A DNA stretch of 64,000 bases from positions 1-64,000 of the forward strand of contig NZ_SMLG01000002.1 of assembly GCF_004349195.1 (NCBI RefSeq), given 5' to 3'. Below are positions 55,190-63,654 of the stretch, in pieces. This stretch comes from Flavobacterium rhamnosiphilum (GTDB lineage: Bacteria; Bacteroidota; Bacteroidia; Flavobacteriales; Flavobacteriaceae). Below the pieces are notes generated by a model. It saw nothing but the letters and a program-made list of their open reading frames with translations, was not told where the DNA came from and made no database searches. Within the stretch, counting starts at the first letter, position 1. Each line of letters begins with the position of its first letter. The position numbers and the translations under genes are program-made.

Positions 55190-55723
55190 ATGAAAAAAAC
55201 ATTAACAATTATTCTCTTATGCGCTTTTAATTTTATTGTAGCTCAGAGCAATGAAGAAATTGTACAGAAAGCTTGCGAAGTACAAACAAAATGGGGATCT
55301 AAAGCCAAAAATAAAAATATTATTACGCTAATTGATTTTTCAAAATCAATCAACGAAGCAAGGCTTTATGTTATTGATTTAAAAAATAACAAAATACTTC
55401 TGACCAGTAATGTTGACCATGGTTCCGGCTCAGGAACCGGATTGACTCCCAGTTCATTTAGCAATATTGAAGGAAGCAAAGCCACTTCATTAGGATGCTA
55501 TCTTACGTTGCAGACCTATCAAGGCATGTGGGGATATTCTTTGAGATTAGATGGTTTAGAAAATGATAAAAATTCGAATGCTTTAAAAAGAAATATCGTG
55601 GTCCATTCGTCAAAAAAAATGTTTAGTAAATTCAGTTGGGGATGTTTTTCTGTTCCGGACAATAATGCCAATCCCCTGATTGACTTGATAAAAAACGGCT
55701 CCCTTATTTACGCTTATCAATAA
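55190..55723 (+). CDS. Secreted L,D-transpeptidase catalytic-domain protein (YkuD_2 type)
   Basis: 177 residues with a signal peptide (TIILLCAFNFIVAQS). The catalytic region is VVHSSKKMFSKFSWGCFSVP, with His139 and Cys152 as the likely catalytic pair, as in murein L,D-transpeptidase catalytic-domain family proteins. It probably modifies or crosslinks peptidoglycan peptides in the periplasm. It is short, with no separate wall-binding domain, which is normal for this group. Single gene with a terminator. Confidence 0.87.
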   Translation: MKKTLTIILLCAFNFIVAQSNEEIVQKACEVQTKWGSKAKNKNIITLIDFSKSINEARLYVIDLKNNKILLTSNVDHGSGSGTGLTPSSFSNIEGSKATSLGCYLTLQTYQGMWGYSLRLDGLENDKNSNALKRNIVVHSSKKMFSKFSWGCFSVPDNNANPLIDLIKNGSLIYAYQ

Positions 55724-55751
55724 AAAACGTTTACTTAGCGGAACTTAAACT

Positions 55752-55779
55752 AAAAAAAGCCTCAATCAAGAGGCTTTTT
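55752..55779. terminator. Shared terminator of the transpeptidase and GlmU-like genes
   Basis: AAAAAAAGCCTC-AATCAA-GAGGCTTTTT is near symmetric, between convergent genes. Confidence 0.85.
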
Positions 55780-55800
55780 ACATTGTATATAAAGTAGAAA

Positions 55801-56976
55801 TTATTCTTTTCTCCACTTTTTTGATTCCTCAAAAACATGCTCTAGAATAGCTGCTTCTCTTTCGTCAAAATCCACGTTTCTACGACTCATTACTAATCGA
55901 GCCGTTTCAAAAGCTTTTTTGGTCACATAAGTGGTAAAACCGGAAGCGCCACCCCAAGAAAAACTAGGCACAAAGTTGCGAGGAAACCCACTACCAAAGA
56001 TATTAGCGCTCACTCCTATTACCGTTCCTGTATTGAACATCGTGTTAATTCCGCATTTGCTGTGATCTCCCATCATCAATCCGCAAAACTGAAGTCCCGT
56101 TTTAGCAAAACCTTCCGTTTCATAACTCCACAATTTCACTTCTTCGTAATTATTCTTTAGATTAGAATTGTTGCTGTCAGCTCCAATATTACACCATTCG
56201 CCAAGAACAGAATCTCCAAGAAATCCATCATGCCCTTTATTCGAATACGCAAAAAGCACTGTATTTTTTACCTCACCACCAATTCTGGAATAGGGTCCAA
56301 CTGTTGTAGCGCCATATACTTTGGCCGCCATTTTTACTTGCGCATTTTCGCACAAGGCAAAAGGCCCTCTGATTACGGAACCTTCCATAATTTCAGAATC
56401 TTTACCTATATATATGGGGCCTAAAGAAGCATTTAAAGTTACAAACTCTAACTTTGCCCCTTCTTCTATAAATATGTTCTCCGGCGCAATGACATTGACA
56501 CTTTTCGGGATGGGTTGTGATTTTCTGTCTTCAGTTAAATATTCGAAATCCTCTCGTATCGCAGCATCATTTTTAGAAAAAATATCCCAAGTATGCTCAA
56601 CTGTCAAGCAATCATCATGATATTCAATAATTTCATAGGAATCAAAATCAACTTCTTCCTGCTCTTCATTAGTATAAAAAGCAATGACTTCATCCCCTTT
56701 AAAAATAGCTTGGTTTGGCTCCAGATTACTAACCATCTCTGCTAAAACATCATTAGGAAGAAAGGAAGCGTTTATCATTACATTTTCTTCTAATTCTACC
56801 ATTGGGAATTTCTCTGACAAATATTCCTCTGTCAATGTAGTTGTAGTAGAACCCAGACGCATTTCCCATTTTTGGCGAATAGTCATGATTCCGATAAGAA
56901 TATCAGCAACAGGACGTGTGAAAGTAAAGGGCAATAATGCATTTCGAGCGGGACCGTCAAAAAGAATATAGTTCAT
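55801..56976 (-). CDS. GlmU-like sugar nucleotidyltransferase/left-handed beta-helix protein
   Basis: 391 residues from the ATG at 56976 (MNYILFDGPARNALLPFTFT). The frame stays open to 57021, but those codons lie next to the -7 element, so they are not translated. The N-terminal half resembles a nucleotidyltransferase fold with a changed P-loop (FDGPARNALLPFTFTRP instead of LAAGxGTRM). The C-terminal half has hexapeptide repeats (IYIGKDSEIMEGSVIRGPFA, later MMGDHSKCGINTMFNTGTVI). It is often annotated as a GlmU-family or putative sugar nucleotidyltransferase in flavobacteria. Catalytic activity is uncertain because of the altered loop. Confidence 0.75.
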   Translation of the reverse strand: MNYILFDGPARNALLPFTFTRPVADILIGIMTIRQKWEMRLGSTTTTLTEEYLSEKFPMVELEENVMINASFLPNDVLAEMVSNLEPNQAIFKGDEVIAFYTNEEQEEVDFDSYEIIEYHDDCLTVEHTWDIFSKNDAAIREDFEYLTEDRKSQPIPKSVNVIAPENIFIEEGAKLEFVTLNASLGPIYIGKDSEIMEGSVIRGPFALCENAQVKMAAKVYGATTVGPYSRIGGEVKNTVLFAYSNKGHDGFLGDSVLGEWCNIGADSNNSNLKNNYEEVKLWSYETEGFAKTGLQFCGLMMGDHSKCGINTMFNTGTVIGVSANIFGSGFPRNFVPSFSWGGASGFTTYVTKKAFETARLVMSRRNVDFDEREAAILEHVFEESKKWRKE

Positions 56977-57023
56977 AAATAAATTGAATTGTAAATTGTT
57001 AAAATGTGATTTGGTTATCAAGG

Positions 57024-57031
57024 CAAAGTTA
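57024..57031 (-). promoter_or_regulatory. -7 element of the GlmU-like gene
   Basis: The complement is TAACTTTG, a full TAnnTTTG, about 47 bases before the ATG at 56976. It decides the start codon by excluding the one at 57021. Confidence 0.55.
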
Positions 57032-57100
57032 CAAATATTTTATCTGTTTACTTGAAAGCCGCCTTTCTTAATCCGATAAATCAATTCAATAAACTCCATA

Positions 57101-57126
57101 AAAAAAGCCTCCCAAAAAGGAAGGCT
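57101..57126 (-). terminator. Terminator of rpmE2
   Basis: On the minus strand AAGCCTTCC-TTTTTG-GGAGGCTT with a T run follows. It separates L31 from the GlmU-like gene. Confidence 0.82.
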
Positions 57127-57152
57127 TGATTGTATTTGATAACAAGTTAAAA

Positions 57153-57404
57153 TTATTTAACGTGTTTAGCGTATTTAGTTTTAAATTTGTCGATACGTCC
57201 TGCAGTATCAATAAGTTTAGATTTACCTGTGTAAAAAGGGTGAGAAGTTCTAGAGATCTCCATTTTTACAACTGGATATTCAACTCCATCAACTGTTAAT
57301 GTTTCTCTTGTATCTGCAGTAGATTTAGTGATAAAAACTTCGTCATTTGACATGTCTTTAAATGCAACTAATCTGTAATTTTCTGGGTGAATTCCTTTTT
57401 TCAT
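57153..57404 (-). CDS. rpmE2: 50S ribosomal protein L31 type B
   Basis: 83 residues. It begins MKKGIHPENYRLVAFKDMSN and contains VEISRTSHPFYTG-like MEISRTSHPFYTGKSKLID. The cysteines of the zinc-binding type A form are absent and the protein is longer, which marks type B. It is part of the central protuberance of the large subunit. It has its own promoter and terminator. Confidence 0.95.
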   Translation of the reverse strand: MKKGIHPENYRLVAFKDMSNDEVFITKSTADTRETLTVDGVEYPVVKMEISRTSHPFYTGKSKLIDTAGRIDKFKTKYAKHVK

Positions 57405-57515
57405 CTTGTTAATCTTTTTTATTTGTTAATTATAATTTGTCTTGAAGCTTTTCTTCTAACAGAAAAGGTATAAACTCCTTATAACTTTTTGTTTTACAAT
57501 ATTATTTTGAGTTTG

Positions 57516-57544
57516 CAAATTTACAATTATTTTCCAATAAACAA
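57516..57544 (-). promoter_or_regulatory. Promoter of rpmE2
   Basis: The complement of 57516-57523 is TAAATTTG and a TTG (complement of 57542-57544) lies 18 bases upstream. The leader would be about 105 bases. Confidence 0.65.
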
Positions 57545-57612
57545 ATCTTTGCATCACTTTTTTTATATAATCGTAAAAAACGATTTTTAGCTACGAATAT
57601 ATTGGGAATTGT

Positions 57613-57620
57613 TATATTTG
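57613..57620 (+). promoter_or_regulatory. -7 element of the DUF4199-GT2 operon
   Basis: TATATTTG is a full TAnnTTTG, 24 bases before the ATG at 57645. It lies within the longest open frame (TTG at 57609), which shows that the ATG is the start. Confidence 0.6.
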
Positions 57621-57644
57621 TGGATTAATTTAAAAACAACAACA

Positions 57645-58175
57645 ATGATAAATGAAATTATTAAAAAGAACGGGGTTACTTACGGAATTACTTTAGGTGT
57701 TATTTTAGCTTTAATTACGGCTACAATGTACGCAATTGATTTAAAATTGTTTGTTTCTGGCTGGATTGGAGGCTTGACATTTGTTATTTATTTAGTAATT
57801 GGTATTTTATTGCTTACAAAAACAAAAAAAGACATTAATGGATTTTTCTCCTTTAAAGATGCATTTACTGCTTTTTTCATTACCGTTGTAATCGCTCTTT
57901 TAATTTCAACATTATTAAGCGTTTTATTATTTAACGTAATTGATCCTAGTGCAAAAGACACTGTAAACGATTTACTTGTAAAGTATATGGCTGAAACATT
58001 ACAAAAATTTGGAACACCAGCATCTGCCATAAACGAAGCATTAGCAAAAATGAAAGAAAACAATCCTTTTTCGACTTTAGAACAACTGAAAGCATTAGTT
58101 TTTAGCCTTGTTGGTTACTCTATATTAGGATTAATTTTGGCTGCATTTTTCAAAAGCAAAACTACACAAGAATAA
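57645..58175 (+). CDS. DUF4199-domain membrane protein
   Basis: 176 residues from the ATG at 57645 (MINEIIKKNGVTYGITLGVI). It has four membrane helices (about 10-30, 38-58, 72-95 and 148-170), separated by a soluble segment rich in Lys/Glu. This is the DUF4199 layout, common in Bacteroidota and of unknown function. It lies 6 bases before the glycosyltransferase gene. The pairing, which I recall as frequent in flavobacteria, suggests a role with the glycosyltransferase. Confidence 0.85.
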   Translation: MINEIIKKNGVTYGITLGVILALITATMYAIDLKLFVSGWIGGLTFVIYLVIGILLLTKTKKDINGFFSFKDAFTAFFITVVIALLISTLLSVLLFNVIDPSAKDTVNDLLVKYMAETLQKFGTPASAINEALAKMKENNPFSTLEQLKALVFSLVGYSILGLILAAFFKSKTTQE

Positions 58176-58181
58176 AAATTA

Positions 58182-59141
58182 ATGAATTTATCTATACTCA
58201 TACCGCTTCTTAATGAAGAGGAATCGCTTAATGAACTCTACAATTGGATCATTAAAGTGATGCAATCCCATAATTACTCTTACGAAATCATTTTTCTGGA
58301 TGATGGAAGTACGGATAATTCCTGGACTATTATCGAAGGATTTGCAAATGAAAACCCACATGTAAAAGGGGTTCGTTTCATGAAAAATTTTGGAAAATCA
58401 CAGGCGCTACATGCTGGTTTTGCAAAAGCAAAAGGCGATGTCATTATCACTATGGATGCTGATTTGCAAGACAGCCCCGAAGAAATTCCGGGATTGTACG
58501 ATATGATTACCAATGGGAAATATGATTTGGTTTCCGGATGGAAAAAGAAACGCTACGATTCCGTAGTTGCTAAAAACTTACCGTCTAAATTATTCAATTG
58601 GGCTGCGAGAAAAACATCGGGAGTAGAACTCAATGATTTTAATTGTGGACTGAAAGCGTACAAAAACGTTGTTGTAAAAAACATTGAAGTTTCAGGTGAA
58701 ATGCACCGATACATTCCGGTTTTGGCAAAAAATGCCGGTTTTGGAAAAATCGGTGAAAAAGTAGTGCAGCATCAAGCCCGAAAATATGGCGAAACTAAAT
58801 TTGGAATGGAGCGTTTCATCAATGGTTTTCTGGATTTGATTACCATTTGGTTTCTCTCGAGATTTGGAAAACGACCGATGCACTTGTTTGGAGCCATGGG
58901 ATCGTTAATGTTTATTATTGGTTTTATGCTTGCCGGATATATTGGTATTTCAAAATTATATCACATGTATAATGACATGCGTTATACCTTAGTGACTAAC
59001 AATCCTTGGTTTTATATTGCACTTACCACAATGGTTTTGGGAACGCAATTGTTTTTGGCGGGATTTCTGGGCGAAATCATTTTGCGAACAAAAAACAATG
59101 AAGAACGTTATAAAGTTTCGAGTGAGGTTAATTTTTTATAA
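58182..59141 (+). CDS. Family 2 glycosyltransferase (polyprenyl-phosphate sugar transferase type)
   Basis: 319 residues. GT2 GtrB/DPM-like domain: LSILIPLLNEEESLNELYNW, IIFLDDGSTDNSW, the DxD region ITMDADLQDSPEEI, and FNCGLKAYK. Two membrane helices at about 235-257 and 275-300 (LFGAMGSLMFIIGFMLAGYI) anchor it. It probably transfers a sugar from a nucleotide sugar to undecaprenyl phosphate at the inner membrane. It shares a transcript with the DUF4199 gene. Confidence 0.92.
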   Translation: MNLSILIPLLNEEESLNELYNWIIKVMQSHNYSYEIIFLDDGSTDNSWTIIEGFANENPHVKGVRFMKNFGKSQALHAGFAKAKGDVIITMDADLQDSPEEIPGLYDMITNGKYDLVSGWKKKRYDSVVAKNLPSKLFNWAARKTSGVELNDFNCGLKAYKNVVVKNIEVSGEMHRYIPVLAKNAGFGKIGEKVVQHQARKYGETKFGMERFINGFLDLITIWFLSRFGKRPMHLFGAMGSLMFIIGFMLAGYIGISKLYHMYNDMRYTLVTNNPWFYIALTTMVLGTQLFLAGFLGEIILRTKNNEERYKVSSEVNFL

Positions 59142-59144
59142 TTT

Positions 59145-59244
59145 CTATACTGGTATCACAAAATGTGATACCAGTATAGTATGAGCTCACAAATTGTGAC
59201 CTCATAGAAAAAATATAACTTGAGGACGCAATTTTCGTCCTCAA
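59145..59244. promoter_or_regulatory. Three palindromes upstream of the ORF6N gene
   Basis: P1 (59145-59179) has perfect 16-bp arms CTATACTGGTATCACA around AAA. P2 (59180-59206) has 13-bp arms TATGAGCTCACAA / TTGTGACCTCATA with one mismatch. P3 (59220-59244) has 9-bp arms TTGAGGACG / CGTCCTCAA. P2 and P3 share the core AGGWCRCAA-W-TTGYG with a fourth palindrome inside the gene. Possible operator set for the ORF6N protein. Confidence 0.65.
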
Positions 59245-59256
59245 ACATTAAAAACT

Positions 59257-59757
59257 ATGGAACTGGAAGTTATACAAAATAAAATTTTTGAGATAAGAGG
59301 CTATAAAGTTATCCTAGATTTTGACTTAGCTTTATTATATAACGTTGAAAACAAACGATTAAAAGAAGCTGTCAGAAGAAATCCTAATCGTTTTCCAGAA
59401 GATTTTATGTTTGAACTTTCTAAAATTGAGTATGATTCTTTAAGGACGCAATTTGCGACCTTAAAGAATGGAAGAGGGCAACATTTAAAGTATCTTCCTT
59501 TCGCCTTTACAGAACAAGGAATCGCAATGCTCTCTAGTGTACTGAATAGTGAAAAGGCAATTGAAGTGAACATTTCAATTATTCGAGCATTTGTAACCAT
59601 TAGACAATTTACATTAACATATAGTGAACTGAAAGATAGAATCATAGAAATCGAAAAGCAATTTCCTGATATTTACAAAGCCCTAAATTATTTGGTAGAC
59701 AAAGAGAGTAGTAGCAAAAATAACGACGAAAGAAACAAAATTGGGTATAAAAACTGA
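59257..59757 (+). CDS. ORF6N-domain protein
   Basis: 166 residues. The ORF6N domain (about 5-95), known from phage and chromosomal DNA-binding proteins, is shown by IFEIRGYKVILDFDLALLYN, RLKEAVRRNPNRFPEDFMF and LPFAFTEQGIAMLSSVLNSE. A helical tail follows. No phage genes are near, so it is a solitary copy. The codons for RTQFATLK contain a near-perfect palindrome (59438-59466) related to those upstream of the gene. It probably binds DNA; targets are unknown. Confidence 0.88.
   Translation: MELEVIQNKIFEIRGYKVILDFDLALLYNVENKRLKEAVRRNPNRFPEDFMFELSKIEYDSLRTQFATLKNGRGQHLKYLPFAFTEQGIAMLSSVLNSEKAIEVNISIIRAFVTIRQFTLTYSELKDRIIEIEKQFPDIYKALNYLVDKESSSKNNDERNKIGYKN
59438..59466. repeat. Palindrome inside the ORF6N gene
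   Basis: CTTTAAGGACGCAA-T-TTGCGACCTTAAAG, 14-bp arms with one mismatch. Its core AAGGACGCAA matches the upstream palindromes P2 and P3. Confidence 0.75.
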
Positions 59758-59776
59758 TTTTCAATGTAAACGTGAC

Positions 59777-59886
59777 TAGCCCTGATAGTAGCGGCATCCT
59801 TTTTCTTTTTTTTCTTTAAAAAAAGAAGAAGATACAGCGGATAGCAGGACACGAGCGTAGCGAACTGACAAAGTAAACAGCTCCTA
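59777..59886 (+). repeat. Structured intergenic repeat, copy 3
   Basis: It opens TAGCCCTGATAGTAGCGGCATCC, then CTTTTTCTTTTTTTTC against AAAAAAAGAAGAAG, then GATACAGCGGATAGCAGGA, with the end CAGCTCCTA. Same family as copies at 537 and 45947. An extra ACGAGCGTAGCGAACTGACAAAG is inserted before the end. It lies between the ORF6N gene and the phosphohexomutase gene. Confidence 0.65.
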
Positions 59887-59942
59887 TAAAACAGAAGTAA
59901 CACTATTTAAATTACGAATTTAGAAACGAAAAGATATATAGA

Positions 59943-61670
59943 ATGGATATCAAACAAAACATTTTGGATGCAGTAAACGAATGGCTTACACCAACATTTG
60001 ATACGACAACACAGGAAGCAATTACCGAATTGATGACTACATCTCCTAAAGAACTGGAAGAGAGTTTTTATAAAAATCTCGAATTTGGAACGGGCGGAAT
60101 GCGCGGAGTTATGGGTGTTGGAAACAATCGCATCAATAAATATACGCTTGGAAAAAGTACGCAAGGACTTTCGGATTACTTGCATACTGCTTTTCCTAAC
60201 CAGCCTTTGAAGGCGGTTATTGCTTACGATTGTCGTCATAATAGTGATACTTTGGCCAAATTAGTTGCGGATGTTTTCTCGGCTAACGGTATTGAAGTTT
60301 ATTTGTTTTCGGATATGAGACCAACACCAGAGCTGTCATTTGCACTTAAACATTTAGGTTGCCAATGCGGAATTGTTCTTACTGCATCACACAATCCACC
60401 GGAATATAATGGATACAAAGTGTATTGGGAAGATGGCGGACAAATTGTTCCTCCGGAAGATGAAGGAATTATTAATCGTATTGAAAATTTAAATTACAAT
60501 CAAATCAAGTTCACTGCCAATGCCGATTTGATACACTATATTGACACGGAAGTTGATGAAGCTTTTATTAAATCGACTATCGAAAATGCCAGTTTTGGGA
60601 CTTCGGCTGAAGCCAAAAAAAATCTGAATATTGTTTTCACTTCTTTGCATGGTACATCTATAAAGTCAGTTCCTGATACATTATCGCAAGCGGGTTATCC
60701 TAACGTGAATATTGTTGAAGAACAAAGAGTTCCAAATGGTGATTTCCCAACGGTAAAATCTCCAAATCCTGAAGAGCCGGAAGCCTTGACGATGGCACTG
60801 GCTTTGGCTGATAAAACCAATTCGGATATTGTTATTGGAACTGATCCTGACTGTGACCGTTTGGGAGTTGCGGTTAGAAATAACGAAGGCAAAATGACCT
60901 TGCTTAACGGAAATCAAACCATGATTTTGATGACTGCTTTTTTATTGGAACAATGGAAAAAAGCGGGAAAAATCAATGGTAAACAATTCGTGGGCTCTAC
61001 GATAGTTTCTACTCCTATGATGATGGAATTAGCCACTAATTACAATGTTGAATGCAAAATTGGTTTGACTGGTTTCAAATGGATCGCCAAAATGATTAAG
61101 GATTTTCCAGAATTGGAATTCATTGGTGGCGGGGAAGAAAGTTTTGGCTATATGGTAGGCGATGCAGTACGTGATAAGGACGCAGTTGCGGCCACTTTAT
61201 TGATTTGCGAAGTTGCGGCTCAAGCCAAAGCCAAAGGAAGCACTGTTTACAAAGAATTGCTGAAACTGTATGTTGACAACGGTTTTTACAAAGAACATTT
61301 AGTTTCATTGACTAAAAAAGGAATGGATGGTTTACAGGAAATTAACCAGATGATGATTGATTTACGCGAAAATCCATTGAAAGAAATCAACGGGCAAAGA
61401 GTAATTATGGTGGAGGATTATCAATCTTCAATTGCTAAAAACTTGCTTACCGACGAGGAAACCAAAATGGAAATCCCAAAATCTAACGTACTGATTTATT
61501 ATACGGAAGACGGTTCTAAAATTTGCGCCAGACCAAGTGGAACAGAGCCTAAAATAAAATTCTATATCAGTGTAAATACAGAGCTCTATGATGTAGCCGA
61601 TTTCACGGAAGTGGAACGTTCATTAGACGAAAAAATAAAAAATATTATTGCATCAATGCAATTGAACTAA
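59943..61670 (+). CDS. Phospho-sugar mutase (phosphoglucomutase/phosphomannomutase family)
   Basis: 575 residues, an alpha-D-phosphohexomutase of the longer PGM2-like type. The active-site serine is Ser149 in [18 protein letters not shown]. The metal loop is [10 protein letters not shown], the sugar-binding loop GGGEESFGY, and the phosphate-binding loop [12 protein letters not shown]. It interconverts hexose-1- and hexose-6-phosphates. Whether glucose or mannose is preferred cannot be told. Single gene with a terminator. Confidence 0.93.
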   Translation: MDIKQNILDAVNEWLTPTFDTTTQEAITELMTTSPKELEESFYKNLEFGTGGMRGVMGVGNNRINKYTLGKSTQGLSDYLHTAFPNQPLKAVIAYDCRHNSDTLAKLVADVFSANGIEVYLFSDMRPTPELSFALKHLGCQCGIVLTASHNPPEYNGYKVYWEDGGQIVPPEDEGIINRIENLNYNQIKFTANADLIHYIDTEVDEAFIKSTIENASFGTSAEAKKNLNIVFTSLHGTSIKSVPDTLSQAGYPNVNIVEEQRVPNGDFPTVKSPNPEEPEALTMALALADKTNSDIVIGTDPDCDRLGVAVRNNEGKMTLLNGNQTMILMTAFLLEQWKKAGKINGKQFVGSTIVSTPMMMELATNYNVECKIGLTGFKWIAKMIKDFPELEFIGGGEESFGYMVGDAVRDKDAVAATLLICEVAAQAKAKGSTVYKELLKLYVDNGFYKEHLVSLTKKGMDGLQEINQMMIDLRENPLKEINGQRVIMVEDYQSSIAKNLLTDEETKMEIPKSNVLIYYTEDGSKICARPSGTEPKIKFYISVNTELYDVADFTEVERSLDEKIKNIIASMQLN

Positions 61671-61696
61671 TTCAATACAAATTGATTTTCAGACAG

Positions 61697-61725
61697 ACCC
61701 GACAGTAAAAAAACTGTCGGGTTTT
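61697..61725 (+). terminator. Terminator of the phosphohexomutase gene
   Basis: ACCCGACAGT-AAAAAA-ACTGTCGGGTTTT. Confidence 0.85.
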
Positions 61726-61745
61726 AATGGTAAAAAATAACATAA

Positions 61746-63572
61746 ATGAACAATTTTAAAAAAATATTCTCTTTTATAATCCCCTATAAAAAGTACGCTT
61801 ATCTCAACATATTTTTCAATATTTTGTATGCGCTTTTTGGAACATTATCTTTTGTTTCATTGATGCCAATGATGGATGTATTATTTGGACAATCAAAGAA
61901 AAATTATGTAATTCCAACTTATAAAGGAGTTTGGGAACTAAAAAAATATCTATCCGATTCTTTGAGTTATTACTTAACTTCCATTACTGATCCTAATGGA
62001 ATTGGATATACTTTATCGATATTGGTGGCTGGAATTATCATCATATTTTTATTGAAAAATTTATCCGATTATTTAGCGATGTTTTTCATCACTTATCTAA
62101 GAAATGGTATTTTGAGAGACATGAGAAATGCGATGTATAAAAAAACACTCGAATTACCTTTGGCTTTTTTCTCAGAGAAAAGAAAAGGTGATGTTATAGC
62201 CAGAATCTCTGCCGATGTAAACGAGGTACAAACTTCCTTCTTATCCATTCTTGAACTTATTGTAAAAGAGCCATTAACTATACTATTTACGATAATTGCA
62301 ATGCTTACCATAAGCGCAAAATTGACGTTATTCGTATTTATTTTTATTCCTATTTCAGGGTATGTTATTTCCCTTATTGGAAAACAACTAAAAAAGCAAT
62401 CGACTCGTGCACAGGAAGAACAAGGAGTCTTTTTATCTACAATAGAGGAGACTTTAGGGGGATTGAAAGTTGTAAAAGGCTACAATTCCGAAAGATATTT
62501 CAATCGTGTTTTTAAAGAATCAACACAACGTTTTTTTACCTTATCGAATAGTATCGGAAACCGACAAAATTTAGCTTCTCCCATGAGTGAATTTATGGGA
62601 ATTATGGTAATTGCTATTTTACTTTGGTACGGCGGTCACATGGTTTTGATAGAAAAAACGTTGAATGGAGCCGCTTTTATTACCTATATGGGTTTAGCGT
62701 ACAATATCTTAACTCCCGCTAAATCAATCTCAAAAGCCTCCTATAACATCAAAAGAGGAAATGCGGCTGCAGAACGTATTTTAGAGATTTTAGAACAGGA
62801 GAACACTATTAAAAGCAAAGTCAATGCCATCAAAAAAGATTCTTTTGATGCTAACATAGTTCTTAAAGACATTAACTTTAAATACGAAGATGAGAATGTT
62901 TTAAAGCACTTTTCACTTGAAGTAAAAAAAGGACAGACGGTTGCTCTTGTTGGACAATCCGGAAGCGGAAAAAGTACGATTGCTAATTTATTGACTCGTT
63001 TTTATGATGTCAATGAAGGAACAATAAGTATCGATGGAACGGATATAAAGGACATTAATTTACATTCTCTTCGTGATTTGATGGGATTAGTAACACAGGA
63101 CAGTATTTTATTCAATGACACCATTAAAGCTAATATTTCATTAGGCAAACATAACGCAACCGATGAAGAAATCATTGAAGCCTTAAAAATTGCCAATGCA
63201 TACGAATTTGTAAAAGACTTGCCTCTTGGAATTTATACTAATATTGGCGACAGCGGAAACAAACTTTCCGGTGGTCAAAAACAACGATTATCAATTGCTC
63301 GTGCTGTTTTGAAAAACCCTCCAATTATGATTCTCGATGAAGCAACATCAGCATTGGATACTGAAAGCGAAAAATTTGTGCAAGTGGCACTCGAGAATAT
63401 GATGCAAAACAGAACTTCAATTGTCATTGCGCATCGTCTTTCAACTATTCAAAAAGCAGATTTGATTGTAGTGATGCAAAAGGGAAAAATTGTAGAACAA
63501 GGCAAACATGATGAACTAATTGCGTTGAATGGCACGTATAACAAATTAGTGACAATGCAGTCCTTTGAATGA
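61746..63572 (+). CDS. ABC exporter, MsbA-like permease-ATPase
   Basis: 608 residues. The N-terminal transmembrane domain has about six helices (first at about 18-40). Then comes an ABC ATPase with Walker A GQSGSGKSTIAN, Q-loop LVTQDSILF, signature LSGGQKQRLSIARA and Walker B PPIMILDEATSALD. It works as a homodimer in the inner membrane. Similarity to MsbA suggests lipid A-core flipping, but drug or peptide export cannot be excluded. It has an unusually long insertion between the first two helices (about 50-90). Confidence 0.9.
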   Translation: MNNFKKIFSFIIPYKKYAYLNIFFNILYALFGTLSFVSLMPMMDVLFGQSKKNYVIPTYKGVWELKKYLSDSLSYYLTSITDPNGIGYTLSILVAGIIIIFLLKNLSDYLAMFFITYLRNGILRDMRNAMYKKTLELPLAFFSEKRKGDVIARISADVNEVQTSFLSILELIVKEPLTILFTIIAMLTISAKLTLFVFIFIPISGYVISLIGKQLKKQSTRAQEEQGVFLSTIEETLGGLKVVKGYNSERYFNRVFKESTQRFFTLSNSIGNRQNLASPMSEFMGIMVIAILLWYGGHMVLIEKTLNGAAFITYMGLAYNILTPAKSISKASYNIKRGNAAAERILEILEQENTIKSKVNAIKKDSFDANIVLKDINFKYEDENVLKHFSLEVKKGQTVALVGQSGSGKSTIANLLTRFYDVNEGTISIDGTDIKDINLHSLRDLMGLVTQDSILFNDTIKANISLGKHNATDEEIIEALKIANAYEFVKDLPLGIYTNIGDSGNKLSGGQKQRLSIARAVLKNPPIMILDEATSALDTESEKFVQVALENMMQNRTSIVIAHRLSTIQKADLIVVMQKGKIVEQGKHDELIALNGTYNKLVTMQSFE

Positions 63573-63654
63573 AGATTGCAGATTAACGATTTTTGATTTA
63601 AGATTTTATTGAAAGTCGAAATCTTTAAATAATTTAAATTTTTAAATTTAAAAA

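Noticed and set aside
59257..59757. A prophage signalled by the ORF6N protein
   Set aside because: Neighbours on both sides are chromosomal metabolic genes; no integrase, terminase or structural gene is present.
59688..59903. 71-codon minus-strand ORF
   Set aside because: It covers the structured repeat copy 3 and is rich in K and L from the A/T tracts.
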